In this document: piece by piece, positions 1 through 6,314 of the stretch
How the letters are laid out: the number at the start of each line of letters is the position of its first letter
Position numbering within the stretch: position 1 is the first letter of the stretch
Source of the DNA: JAUXFS01 sp050329575
GTDB taxonomy: Bacteria > Pseudomonadota > Alphaproteobacteria > Rhodospirillales > Defluviicoccaceae
DNA length: 13,896 nt
Reading direction: 5' to 3'
NCBI GenBank assembly: GCA_050329575.1
Contig: JBHJOP010000100.1
Coordinates: forward strand, 1 to 13,896
The notes under the pieces: generated by a model
What the model was told of the DNA's origin: nothing
Database searches by the model: none
The model's input: the letters and a program-made list of their open reading frames with translations, nothing else
Position numbers and translations under genes: made by a program

Positions 1-149
1 GCGGCGCGCTCGTCGCCGACCAGTGGGTTGTGGTGGCGGAGGCCGGCCAGCCAATCGGCACCCGCGGCCAGAACCGGGTGCGGATCGTCCTCGTCCGCGA
101 CGAGCGCGGCTACCGGGTCGACAACGCCTTTCCGGTGCGGCTGCGGTAG
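1..149 (+). CDS. C-terminal end of an unidentified protein (partial)
   Basis: Reading from base 3 gives 48 codons ending in TAG at 147-149. The tail alternates hydrophobic and charged residues (WVVVAEAG, NRVRIVLVRDERG, then VDNAFPVRLR) and looks like the last beta strands of a compact domain. I do not recognise the family. The last five codons and the stop lie inside the first unit of the tandem repeat at 131-230, so the 3' end of this gene is the apparent source of that repeat. It runs in the same direction as the dehydrogenase gene 93 bp downstream, so the two could be cotranscribed. The start lies outside the window. Confidence 0.6.
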   Translation, partial: GALVADQWVVVAEAGQPIGTRGQNRVRIVLVRDERGYRVDNAFPVRLR

Positions 150-230
150 GCCCGGTGCGGCTGCGGCAGGCCCGGTGCGGCTGCGGTAGGCCCGGTGCGG
201 CTGCGGTAGGCCCGGTGCGGCTGCGGTAGG
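131..230. repeat. Five tandem copies of a 20-bp unit
   Basis: Units at 131-150, 151-170, 171-190, 191-210 and 211-230 share the form CCCGGTGCGGCTGCGGTAGG. Only two variants are seen: T for C at the first base of unit 1, and C for T in unit 2 (CAG instead of TAG). Unit 1 codes for the end of the upstream gene and its TAG stop. The other four units fill the gap up to the ribosome site of the dehydrogenase gene (GAGGA at 231-235). The pattern fits replication-slippage copying of the gene's 3' end. There are no spacers, so it is not a CRISPR array. Confidence 0.95.
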
Positions 231-242
231 GAGGAACGAGCC

Positions 243-1379
243 ATGGGGCGGATGCGACGCCATCCGGCGATCGCCGTTCTCGTCGCAGTGCTGGCGGCAG
301 CGACGCCGGCCGCCGCGGCGGCGGACCGCATCGTCGCGAGCGATCGGGGGCCGATCCGGGTGACGACGGTCGTCGGCGGTCTCGAGCACCCGTGGGGGCT
401 CGCGTTCCTGCCGGTCGGGCGGATGCTGGTCACCGAGCGGCCGGGTCGATTGCGCATCGTGTCGGCCGACGGCCGGCTTTCGGCGCCGCTGGCGGGTGTC
501 CCCGCGGTGGTCGCGCGCGGGCAGGGCGGCCTCCTCGACATCGCCCTCGACCCCGACTTCGCGTCCAACCGCCGCGTCTATCTGTCCCATGCGGAAGCGG
601 GGGCGGGCGGTGCGTCGACCGCGGTGGCGCGCGGAACGCTGGCCGACGCCGGTCTCCGGGAGGTGCAGGTCATCTTCCGTCAGCACCCGAAGGTCGGGGG
701 CGGCGCCCACTTCGGCGGCCGGCTGGTGTTCGCCGGCGACGGCACCCTGTTCGTGACGCTGGGCGAGCGCTTCAAGTTCGAGCCCGCCCAGGACCTCGCC
801 GACCACCTCGGCACCATCGTTCGCATCAATCCCGACGGTGCGGTGCCGGCCGACAACCCGTTCGTCGGGCGTGCGGACGCGAGGCCGGAGATCTGGTCCT
901 ACGGCCATCGCAACGTCCAGGGCGCCGATCTCCATCCCGACAGCGGCCGGCTGTGGATCAGCGAGTTCGGACCGCTGGGCGGCGACGAGATCAACATCCC
1001 CGAGCCGGGGCGCAACTACGGCTGGCCGCTGGTGAGTTGGGGCCGGCACTATTCCGGCGCCGCAATCCCCGACCCGCCGACCCGGCCCGACCTCGCCGGC
1101 TCGGTGCATCACTGGGATCCGGCGATCTCGCCGTCGGGGATGACCTTCTACACCGGCGCGCTGTTCGCCGGCTGGCGCGGCGACCTGTTGATCGGCGGGC
1201 TGTCGTCGCAGGCGCTGATCCGCCTCTCGCTCGACGGCGAGCGGGTGACGGCCGAGGAGCGGATCGACATCGGCGCCCGCATCCGCCACGTCCGCCAGGG
1301 CCCCGACGGCGCCGTCTACCTGCTCACCGACGATCCCGACGGGGCGATCCTGCGGCTCGAGCCGGCGGGAGGAGGTTGA
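243..1379 (+). CDS. Exported soluble aldose sugar dehydrogenase (PQQ-dependent, GSDH/YliI-type)
   Basis: Belongs to the glucose/sorbosone dehydrogenase beta-propeller family, whose members oxidise aldoses in the periplasm with PQQ bound in the propeller. Residues 1-27 form a signal peptide with an Ala-rich cleavage region. Family motifs follow in order: LEHPWGLAFLP (47-57), LVTERPGRLRI (62-72), GQGGLLDIALDPDF (93-106), GGAHFGGRLVF (153-163, where H156 sits at the family's general-base position), IWSYGHRNVQG (217-227), EFGPLGGDEIN (241-251), GRNYGWP (256-262) and a closing RQGPDGAVYLLTD (351-363). Length (378 residues) is normal. The start ATG follows GAGGA with a 7-nt gap. The E. coli relative is YliI (Asd). 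The exact sugar substrate cannot be told from sequence, and no PQQ synthesis genes are in view. Confidence 0.92.
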   Translation: MGRMRRHPAIAVLVAVLAAATPAAAAADRIVASDRGPIRVTTVVGGLEHPWGLAFLPVGRMLVTERPGRLRIVSADGRLSAPLAGVPAVVARGQGGLLDIALDPDFASNRRVYLSHAEAGAGGASTAVARGTLADAGLREVQVIFRQHPKVGGGAHFGGRLVFAGDGTLFVTLGERFKFEPAQDLADHLGTIVRINPDGAVPADNPFVGRADARPEIWSYGHRNVQGADLHPDSGRLWISEFGPLGGDEINIPEPGRNYGWPLVSWGRHYSGAAIPDPPTRPDLAGSVHHWDPAISPSGMTFYTGALFAGWRGDLLIGGLSSQALIRLSLDGERVTAEERIDIGARIRHVRQGPDGAVYLLTDDPDGAILRLEPAGGG

Positions 1380-1404
1380 TCTGTAAGCCACATTGGCTTA
1401 CGTT
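1376..1404 (+). promoter_or_regulatory. Candidate tacAT promoter with operator palindrome in the spacer
   Basis: A perfect 8-bp inverted repeat, GTAAGCCA (1383-1390) / TGGCTTAC (1394-1401), is separated by CAT. It sits between a possible -35 TTGATC (1376-1381, overlapping the stop of the dehydrogenase gene) and a possible -10 TACGTT (1399-1404), 17 nt apart. This placement suits autorepression by the RHH antitoxin encoded 39 bp downstream. The same palindrome is followed by GTTCTTGTTT and could also act as a weak terminator for the upstream gene. The palindrome is directly visible; promoter and operator roles are inferred. Confidence 0.5.
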
Positions 1405-1439
1405 CTTGTTTGATTTCCCGAGGGGCATGAGGCACGGCG

Positions 1440-1730
1440 ATGACGGTCAAAACTGAGGAAACCAAGAACGAGCGGGTGCAGTTCAGGGTCGATCGGTCGA
1501 CCAAGCGGCTGATCGAGCGCGCCGCGGCGCTGTCCAACATGACCGTCTCGGGCTTTGTCGTCGCCAGCGCCCTGTCGGAGGCGTCCCGCCTGGTCGCCGA
1601 ACGGGAGCGGCTGACGCTGAGCGAGCGCGATTGGGCCATCTTCGCAAAGGCGTTGGCCAAACCGCCGCCGCCGTCGGCGGCTCTGAAGGCGGCCTTCGCG
1701 GAACATGACCGCGTAATCGCCTCCGAATGA
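1440..1730 (+). CDS. tacA: TacA-type (DUF1778) ribbon-helix-helix antitoxin
   Basis: A 96-residue protein with the DUF1778 layout. An N-terminal RHH segment (ERVQFRVDRSTKRLIERAA, about 11-29, then LSNMTVSGFVVASAL) should bind DNA as a dimer. A helical linker with LSERDWAIFAKAL (about 60-72) and a C-terminal tail (PSAALKAAFAEHDRV) normally wrap the GNAT toxin. The start ATG has GAGG at 1429-1432 with a 7-nt gap. The last four bases overlap the toxin start (ATGA), as expected for translationally coupled antitoxin-toxin pairs. In the family the antitoxin neutralises the toxin and represses its own promoter; the palindrome at 1383-1401 is the likely target here. Confidence 0.92.
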   Translation: MTVKTEETKNERVQFRVDRSTKRLIERAAALSNMTVSGFVVASALSEASRLVAERERLTLSERDWAIFAKALAKPPPPSAALKAAFAEHDRVIASE

Positions 1731-2245
1731 GTTGGAGGCGGCGTTTCGCCATCGAGCCGCTGAGCAAGCATCACGATCGCGCCGGCTTTCGCTGCGGAAC
1801 AACGGCGCTCGACGACTATATCGCGAAGCAAGCGTCACAGGACGTCCGCCGGCACATCTCCCAAGTGTTCGTGGCGATCGAGAGCGGCCGGGAGGAGATT
1901 TTCGGCTACTACACGCTCTGTGCGGGAAGCGTCGATCAGATGGCGCTGCCCCAAGAGATCGCCCGCCGCCTTCCACGCTATCCGGTACCAGTCGCCATGC
2001 TTGGTCGGCTTGCGGTCGCCACCGCCCATCAGGGCTCGGGGCTGGGGAAGGTTCTCGTCGCCGACGCCTGCAAGCGGGTGCTTCAGGCCAGCGGCGACGT
2101 GGCGATGATGGCGGTCGTCGGCGACGCCAAGGACGCCGCCGCCCGTCGCTTCTACGAGCGGTTCGGTTTCACGCTGCTTCCCGACAGCAACCGCCGCATG
2201 TTCCTGCCGATGGCGTCCTTGCGGGCAATCGTCGATGGCGACTGA
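1727..2245 (+). CDS. tacT: TacT-type GNAT acetyltransferase toxin
   Basis: A 172-residue GNAT protein of the TacT/AtaT group, toxins that acetylate the amino group of charged aminoacyl-tRNA and stop translation. Visible hallmarks are the N-terminal HDRAGFRCGTTALDDYI (16-32), FGYYTLCAGSV (59-69), strand beta-4 MLGRLAV (91-97), the acetyl-CoA loop HQGSGLGK (101-108) and RRFYERFGF (140-148). Y143 lies at the usual catalytic tyrosine position. All the expected elements are present, so the toxin looks intact. It has no ribosome site of its own, and the ATGA overlap implies coupling to tacA. Which tRNA it attacks cannot be read from the sequence. Confidence 0.92.
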   Translation: MSWRRRFAIEPLSKHHDRAGFRCGTTALDDYIAKQASQDVRRHISQVFVAIESGREEIFGYYTLCAGSVDQMALPQEIARRLPRYPVPVAMLGRLAVATAHQGSGLGKVLVADACKRVLQASGDVAMMAVVGDAKDAAARRFYERFGFTLLPDSNRRMFLPMASLRAIVDGD

Positions 2246-2577
2246 CCACGCCGATCATTGATAGAGTGTGATCAGCTGTTCGGTCACGAAGGACCGGAGC
2301 CGATCGATGAGGAAGAGACCTGAACGTTGGGGCGATCTGCCAAATTCCTCGCCGCGCTGGCCCAGAAAGGGTGATCGGTTGCTGCGGCGGTCGGGTCATC
2401 TGGATGATGTCCGATTTTCCAATGACCCCATCGGCAGGCACGCCCTCCAATGGGAAGGCTTCATGGGTGCCGCGGATGGCTGAATGAATCGCAGTCTGCG
2501 GCGCCGTGATCTCGGCCCGCCAATGGTTCGCTGAGCGCTTGGACGAGAGGCGGGACTACGAACCGCAACCGCGGGCG
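2246..2577. other. Gap between convergent toxin-antitoxin operons, no recognised gene
   Basis: About 330 bp with less GC bias than the neighbouring genes. Several short open frames exist on both strands (for example a reverse frame over 2400-2500 reading EAFPLEGVPADGVIGKS). None has a convincing ribosome site or a family I recognise. It may hold decayed remains of an older accessory gene, but I cannot show that. No clear terminator hairpin with a T tract is visible for either operon. Confidence 0.5.
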
Positions 2578-2958
2578 TCACCAGAGGCGGGCAAGGCCGA
2601 GGGCGTCGAAGATCGGATCGACGGAAACCAGGGTGCACCCGTGCAGGCGGGCCTGCGCGGCCAACAGCCGATCCCAGGGGTCCCGGTGGTCCCACGCCAG
2701 CAAGGCGCCTTCGATCATGTGGCCCATGTCGAGGGCGAGAGCCGGGATGCCGGCCCGGTCGAGGTAGAGCGGAAATTCGCGTGGGATCGCGGTTGTCAGG
2801 TTACCGCGACGCACCTTCAACCCGATCTCGTAGCCGGAAACGACGCTGACGAAGACCGCGTTGTCCGGATCGGCGATGGCCGCCGCGGCGCCCCGCGAAA
2901 GACGCCGGTCGCCGGCCAGCCACCAGAGCACGGCATGGGTATCGAGGAGGAGCTTCAC
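2578..2958 (-). CDS. vapC: VapC-like PIN-domain ribonuclease toxin
   Basis: A 126-residue PIN domain of the 'LLLDTH' VapC subgroup, metal-dependent ribonucleases that block translation. Acidic residues expected at the active site are present: D6 in LLLDTHAVLWWL, E44 in SGYEIGLKVRRG, D93 and D96 in HRDPWDRLL, and D114 in VSVDPIFDALG. The start is GTG, immediately after the antitoxin stop (TGAGTG, no gap) and without its own ribosome site, so translation is probably coupled. Length and motif order are normal, and the gene seems intact. Confidence 0.92.
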   Translation of the reverse strand: MKLLLDTHAVLWWLAGDRRLSRGAAAAIADPDNAVFVSVVSGYEIGLKVRRGNLTTAIPREFPLYLDRAGIPALALDMGHMIEGALLAWDHRDPWDRLLAAQARLHGCTLVSVDPIFDALGLARLW

Positions 2959-3276
2959 TCAACAACGCCTGCCCGGGGCCGGCCCCGAGCCAGGGGACAC
3001 GGAGATGCCGAATTCGTTGCTGAGGCTCCCTTCCGCCGCGGCGAGCTCTTCCTCGTCGGCCGGCGCGGCGACGGCGTCGGCGAGCTCGGCCCATGCCGGA
3101 TCGGCTTTCCAGTGCCCGGCGATACCCGGCCGACGAGCCGCCGCGCCGCCGATGGGGACGATCCTGGCGACCGGCTTATTGCCGCGGCAGATGAGGATTT
3201 CCTCGCCGGCCTCGGCGCGAGCCACCAACGCGCAGAAATGCGCCTTGGCCTCGGCGATCTTGACGGGCTCGTGCAT
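2959..3276 (-). CDS. Phd/YefM-family antitoxin of the PIN toxin
   Basis: A 105-residue protein whose first 45 residues are a typical Phd fold: VKIAEAKAHFCALVARAE (about 5-22), then GEEILICRGNKPVARIVPI. The C-terminal half should wrap and inhibit the PIN toxin (PADEEELAAAEG, about 72-83). After that point there is an extra tail of about 22 residues (SLSNEFGISVSPGSG then PAPGRRC) that is longer than I expect for antitoxins paired with this PIN subgroup. It may result from loss of an earlier stop codon. The ATG has a strong ribosome site, AAGGAG at 3290-3285 with an 8-nt gap. The gene is first in a two-gene operon and probably autoregulated. Confidence 0.88.
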   Translation of the reverse strand: MHEPVKIAEAKAHFCALVARAEAGEEILICRGNKPVARIVPIGGAAARRPGIAGHWKADPAWAELADAVAAPADEEELAAAEGSLSNEFGISVSPGSGPAPGRRC

Positions 3277-3329
3277 ACACTGTTCTCCTTGCGGGTAATC
3301 GACCGAGTCGGCCGATCCGGCGCCAAGGC

Positions 3330-3362
3330 ATACGGTATCAAGCCTTAGCGAGGTTGGTCAAC
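3330..3362 (-). promoter_or_regulatory. Candidate promoter/operator of the Phd-VapC operon
   Basis: Reading the minus strand, a possible -35 TTGACC (3361-3356) lies 18 nt before a possible -10 TACCGT (3337-3332). Two short palindromes overlap these boxes: GGTTG-GT-CAACC (3351-3362 region) at the -35 and ATAC-G-GTAT (3330-3338) at the -10. Such placement fits autorepression by a Phd-type antitoxin. The boxes are only partial matches to consensus, so this is a weak call. Confidence 0.3.
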
Positions 3363-3379
3363 CAGTATGGTCATGTTTC

Positions 3380-3670
3380 TTGTCGATCCTCGGCGGCGAC
3401 ACGGTCTCGGAACGCCTGCGCGCGGGCTTGCCCGGGGCCGGGGACCTGACCGAGGTCGGGCGCGGTCAACGCTTCGCGCCGCCGCCACCGGAGAGCGACG
3501 CCGGCGCGGCCGGGTCGATCCACGGCCATGGCATGAGCCCACCTGTCCGGCGACCATGCGATGAAGGCGATCGCCCGCCACTTCGGCGTCCACGATGCCA
3601 CCGTGAACGGCGCCGTCCGCCGCTTCCAACGGGAGACGGCAAGCCGCTGATGTCGGATCGCAAGATCTGA
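3380..3670 (+). pseudogene. Decayed C-terminal half of a REP-associated tyrosine transposase (RayT/IS200-like)
   Basis: Three pieces in two frames add up to the known C-terminal layout of RayT-type transposases. From 3380, frame 2 reads SILGGDTVSERLRAG, then DLTEVGRGQRFAPPPP, the linker that follows the catalytic domain. From about 3522, frame 3 reads TAMA, then a TGA stop (3534-3536) where CGA (Arg) is expected. It continues as AHLSGDHAMKAIARHFGVHD and ATVNGAVRRFQRE, the helix-turn-helix, and stops at 3648. A final shift gives MSDRKI and TGA (3650-3670), matching the usual 'DCKT'-like end. The catalytic N-terminal HUH domain is absent, cut off near the Phd promoter. At least two frameshifts and one nonsense codon show that it is dead. 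Confidence 0.75.
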
Positions 3671-3938
3671 CCCCCTGCGCGCGACGGGGCCGCGCCGGTC
3701 GGCGGATCCCCCGAAGGGGGCCTCGGGCGGCCGGGCATCGCCGACACCGTTCGGGAGTGGACTGCGAGCGCAGATCGGGGTCGTCCGTACGAGGTGGCCC
3801 TGCGCGGCGGCGACTCGCGCAACAATCCCGATGGCTTGCGCGTCGCCGACGGCGTCGGTAGGTTGCCCGACCTCGGTCTCGAGACGGTCGGCGGCGGCGG
3901 CGATGGTCCGATCACCGGCGACAGAGGAGGAGAACGAC
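3671..3938. other. Non-coding gap before mscS with a small G/C hairpin
   Basis: No gene is recognised here. One perfect hairpin, CCCCC-GAA-GGGGG, sits at 3708-3720, about 40 bp after the transposase remnant. It could be a REP-like relic or a chance structure. Longer reading of mscS into this stretch is possible but lacks family similarity. I see no clear promoter for mscS. Confidence 0.4.
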
Positions 3939-4790
3939 ATGGACGACATCGACAAGGTGGTGACGTGGGTCGAGACCGCGGGAACCGAGGCGGTGGGGTA
4001 TGTCACCGCTTACGGTTTGAGCGTGATCGGCGGGGTGATCCTGCTGGTCGTCGGCTGGTCCGTCGCCGGCTGGGCGCGCCGCGCCGTCGATCGCGGCCTC
4101 GGCCGGATCGAGCGGATGGACGTCACGCTCCGCCACTTCCTGGCGAGCCTGGTGCGCTACGTCATCCTGATTTTCGTCGTCCTCGCGGTGCTCGCCCAGT
4201 TCGGGGTGCAGACGGCGAGCCTGATCGCCATCTTCGGCGCCGCCGGTCTCGCCGTAGGCCTCGCCCTGCAGGGAACGCTGAGCAATCTCGCGGCCGGCGT
4301 AATGCTGCTGCTGTTCCGCCCGTTCAGGGTCGGCCAGTTCGTTCAGGCCGGCGGACACGCAGGCACGGTCAGGGCGATCGATCTGTTCGTCACCGAACTC
4401 GCCACCCCCGACAACGTCCAGATCCTGATCCCCAACGGCCAGATCTGGGGCGCGCCGATCAGCAACTTCAGCTTCCACGACAGCCGGCGGGTCGAGTTCC
4501 GGATCGGCATCGATTACCGCGACGACATCGACACGGCGTTCGGCGTCCTCGCCGAGGTGATCGCCGGGGACTCCCGCTGCCTCGCCGAGCCGAAGCCGCA
4601 GATCGTCGTCGACGATCTCACGGACAGTGCGGTTGCCATCGTGGTGCGCGTCTGGACCGCGGCGGGCGATTTCTGGCCGGTCAAGTTCGATCTCACCAGG
4701 GCCTTCAAGCAGGCCCTCGACGCCGCCGGCATCACCATCCCGTTCCCGCAGCGGACGGTGCACGTGATCGGCCGCGCCGCCGCCGAATAG
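3939..4790 (+). CDS. mscS: Small-conductance mechanosensitive channel MscS
   Basis: A 283-residue MscS-type channel, which opens under membrane tension to release solutes after hypo-osmotic shock. TM1 is about 25-45 (LSVIGGVILLVVGWSVAGW) and TM2 about 70-88. The pore helix TM3 (about 92-127) has the Gly/Ala-rich FGAAGLAVGLALQGTLSN followed by LLLFRPFRVGQF. The beta domain has the PNGQIWGAPISNFS motif (165-178), and the alpha/beta C-terminal domain follows. The ATG at 3939 was chosen because GAGGAGG lies just upstream (about 3924-3930) and the protein begins at the normal place; an upstream in-frame start would add an unrelated leader. Its neighbour is mscL, 112 bp downstream on the same strand. 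Confidence 0.95.
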   Translation: MDDIDKVVTWVETAGTEAVGYVTAYGLSVIGGVILLVVGWSVAGWARRAVDRGLGRIERMDVTLRHFLASLVRYVILIFVVLAVLAQFGVQTASLIAIFGAAGLAVGLALQGTLSNLAAGVMLLLFRPFRVGQFVQAGGHAGTVRAIDLFVTELATPDNVQILIPNGQIWGAPISNFSFHDSRRVEFRIGIDYRDDIDTAFGVLAEVIAGDSRCLAEPKPQIVVDDLTDSAVAIVVRVWTAAGDFWPVKFDLTRAFKQALDAAGITIPFPQRTVHVIGRAAAE

Positions 4791-4902
4791 GCGTCCGCGG
4801 CGATCGTTGCGGAAGGCCCGCCGGCCGGCGTATCACTCGCGGGAACGGATGCGGTGGCCCGCACGGCGGCGGCCGCAGGCAACGGCGTGTCAGGAGGAAA
4901 CC

Positions 4903-5313
4903 ATGCTCAAGGAGTTCAAGGAATTCGCGCTGCGCGGCAATGTCGTCGACATGGCGGTCGGCATCATCATCGGTGCCGCGTTCGGCAGGATCGTCAGTTC
5001 GCTCGTCAACGACGTGGTCATGCCGCCGATCGGCCTTCTGCTCGGCGGCGTCGACTTCAGCGACCTGTTCATCCAGCTCGCGGGCGATCCGGTGGCCTCG
5101 CTGGCCCAGGCCCGGGATGCGGGCGTTCCCGTGCTCGCGATCGGGATGTTCGTCAACACGGTCATCGATTTCGTCATCATCGCCTTCGCCATCTTCATCG
5201 TGATCAAGCAGATCAACCGCTTCACCAAGAAGAAGGAGGAGGCGCCGGCAGGGCCCCCGCGCCAGGAGGTGCTACTGGAAGAGATCCGCGACCTGCTCAA
5301 GAAGTCCGCCTGA
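4903..5313 (+). CDS. mscL: Large-conductance mechanosensitive channel MscL
   Basis: A 136-residue MscL of normal length. MLKEFKEFALRGNVVDMAVG (1-20) is the amphipathic N-helix and start of TM1. IIIGAAFGRIVSSLVNDVVM (21-40) is the pore-lining helix, followed by PPIGLLLGGVDF. The periplasmic loop is about 50-76, TM2 is about 77-104 (FVNTVIDFVIIAFAIFIVI), and a charged cytoplasmic helix (EEIRDLLKK) ends the protein. The start ATG has AGGAGG (4892-4897) with a 5-nt gap. Together with mscS it makes a turgor-release pair. Whether they share a transcript is not certain. Confidence 0.96.
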   Translation: MLKEFKEFALRGNVVDMAVGIIIGAAFGRIVSSLVNDVVMPPIGLLLGGVDFSDLFIQLAGDPVASLAQARDAGVPVLAIGMFVNTVIDFVIIAFAIFIVIKQINRFTKKKEEAPAGPPRQEVLLEEIRDLLKKSA

Positions 5314-5338
5314 CCGACCACCGACACGGAGGCCGACC

Positions 5339-6097
5339 ATGGTTCGATCGATAACCGCGATCGCGGGCGTCGCGCTGGCGCTCGTCGCAAGCCAGCTTCC
5401 GCTTCAGGACGCCGCGGCACAGGGCAGCTACCTCGACCGGGCGAAGGGGTTGTTGGGGACGACGGGGACGAGCGCGGGCGCCCCGTCCTCGCCGTCGTCG
5501 GACGAGATCGGCGACGGCCTGCGCGAGGCCCTGCGCGTCGGCACCGAGCGGGTGGTGGGGCAACTGGGCACGGCCGACGGCTTCAACGCCGACCCCGATG
5601 TCCACATTCCGCTGCCGAGGGAACTGCAGGGCGTGCAGGCGGCGCTCGGCAAGGTCGGCATGTCCGGCCTCGCCGACGAGGTCGAACTGAAGCTCAACCG
5701 GGCGGCCGAGGCGGCGACGCCGAAGGCCAAGGAGATGTTCCGGCAGTCGATCTCGGCGATGACGCTGGAGGACGTGCAGGGAATCTACGAGGGTCCCGAC
5801 GACTCCGCGACCCGCTACTTCCGCGGCAAGATGGCGGAGCCGCTGAAGGCGGAGATGCGCCCGGTGGTGGAGCAGAGCCTCGCCGAGGTCGGCGCGGTTC
5901 GCGCCTACGACGCGATGATGGGCCGGTACGGAACGCTGCCGTTCATGCCGGACGCCAAGGCCGATCTCACCGAGTACGGGCTCGACAAGACGCTCGACGG
6001 CATCTTCTTCCATCTCGCGCGGGAGGAGAAGGCGATCCGCCAGAACCCGGCGGCGCGGACCACCGAGCTGTTGCAGAAGGTGTTCGGCGGCGGCTGA
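5339..6097 (+). CDS. Exported DUF4197 family protein
   Basis: A 252-residue protein with a signal peptide (about 1-27, ending DAAAQ). The body matches the DUF4197 pattern: GDGLREALRVGTERVVGQLG (about 60-79), PDVHIPLPRELQGVQAALGK, LNRAAEAATPKAKEMF, the strongly conserved SISAMTLEDVQGIYEGPDDS then ATRYF, and a C-terminal LDKTLDGIFFHLAREEKAIR. The molecular role of this periplasmic family is not known. GGAGG (5328-5332) lies 6 nt before the ATG, and the gene starts only 25 bp after mscL, so it probably sits in the same operon. This could hint at an envelope or osmotic role, which is inference. Confidence 0.88.
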   Translation: MVRSITAIAGVALALVASQLPLQDAAAQGSYLDRAKGLLGTTGTSAGAPSSPSSDEIGDGLREALRVGTERVVGQLGTADGFNADPDVHIPLPRELQGVQAALGKVGMSGLADEVELKLNRAAEAATPKAKEMFRQSISAMTLEDVQGIYEGPDDSATRYFRGKMAEPLKAEMRPVVEQSLAEVGAVRAYDAMMGRYGTLPFMPDAKADLTEYGLDKTLDGIFFHLAREEKAIRQNPAARTTELLQKVFGGG

Positions 6098-6119
6098 GCG
6101 GCCGCCGGCCGGTCGACCG

Positions 6120-6277
6120 TCAGCGGAGATCGCCGAACAGGTCGGGCGGGTCGGCGTTCTCCGGCGAGCGGAGGTCGGAGACGCCGACGCCGACCAGCCG
6201 TCGAGGACGGCGCGGCCGTCCGCCCGGGTCTCGATGCGGATTCCCACCTCGTGGGTGTCGACGATGGTTTCGGTCAT
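6120..6277 (-). pseudogene. dinB: Remnant resembling the C-terminus of DNA polymerase IV (DinB)
   Basis: On the minus strand the last 30 or so codons before TGA (6122-6120) read RRLVGVGVSDLRSPEN then ADPPDLFGDLR. This is the little-finger C-terminal signature of alphaproteobacterial DinB (usually FRLIGVGVSDL...ADPPDL). A different frame just upstream reads IETRADGRAVLDG, close to the preceding DinB segment (ADGR-x-FRL), with about five extra bases at the junction, implying a frameshift. The rest of the polymerase is missing. Oddly, the broken frame starts at an ATG (6277) with a perfect ribosome site, AAGGAG at 6289-6284 and a 6-nt gap, reading MTETIVDTHEVGIR, so a short chimeric peptide may still be made. 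The identification rests on a short motif. Confidence 0.5.
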
Positions 6278-6314
6278 CGGATTCTCCTTGTTCGTGCGGC
6301 GCGGCGGCTCCATA

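Noticed and set aside
131..230. CRISPR-like array
   Set aside because: Units are directly adjacent 20-mers with no spacers and originate from the coding end of a gene.
392..1456. Long Arg/Pro-rich frame overlapping the dehydrogenase gene
   Set aside because: High-GC shadow frame with no family motifs; the overlapping frame has a full set of dehydrogenase motifs and a signal peptide.
2540..2600. Possible tRNA T-arm or attachment-site relic (GCGGTTCGTAGTCCCGC on the minus strand)
   Set aside because: The loop is too long for a T arm, and no acceptor stem, anticodon arm or matching direct repeat was found.
3831..3938. Longer N-terminus for MscS
   Set aside because: The added 36 residues have no membrane or family features, and a strong ribosome site lies directly before the ATG at 3939.
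4807..4902. Longer N-terminus for MscL
   Set aside because: MscL proteins begin at MLKEFKEF, and AGGAGG precedes that ATG by 5 nt.
3794..5203. Long plus-strand frame across mscS and mscL
   Set aside because: Arg/Gly-rich shadow of two clear channel genes.
5297..6313. Long minus-strand frame opposite the DUF4197 gene
   Set aside because: It is the antisense shadow of a well-supported gene; only the first part near 6277 has a real start signal and is discussed with the DinB-like remnant.
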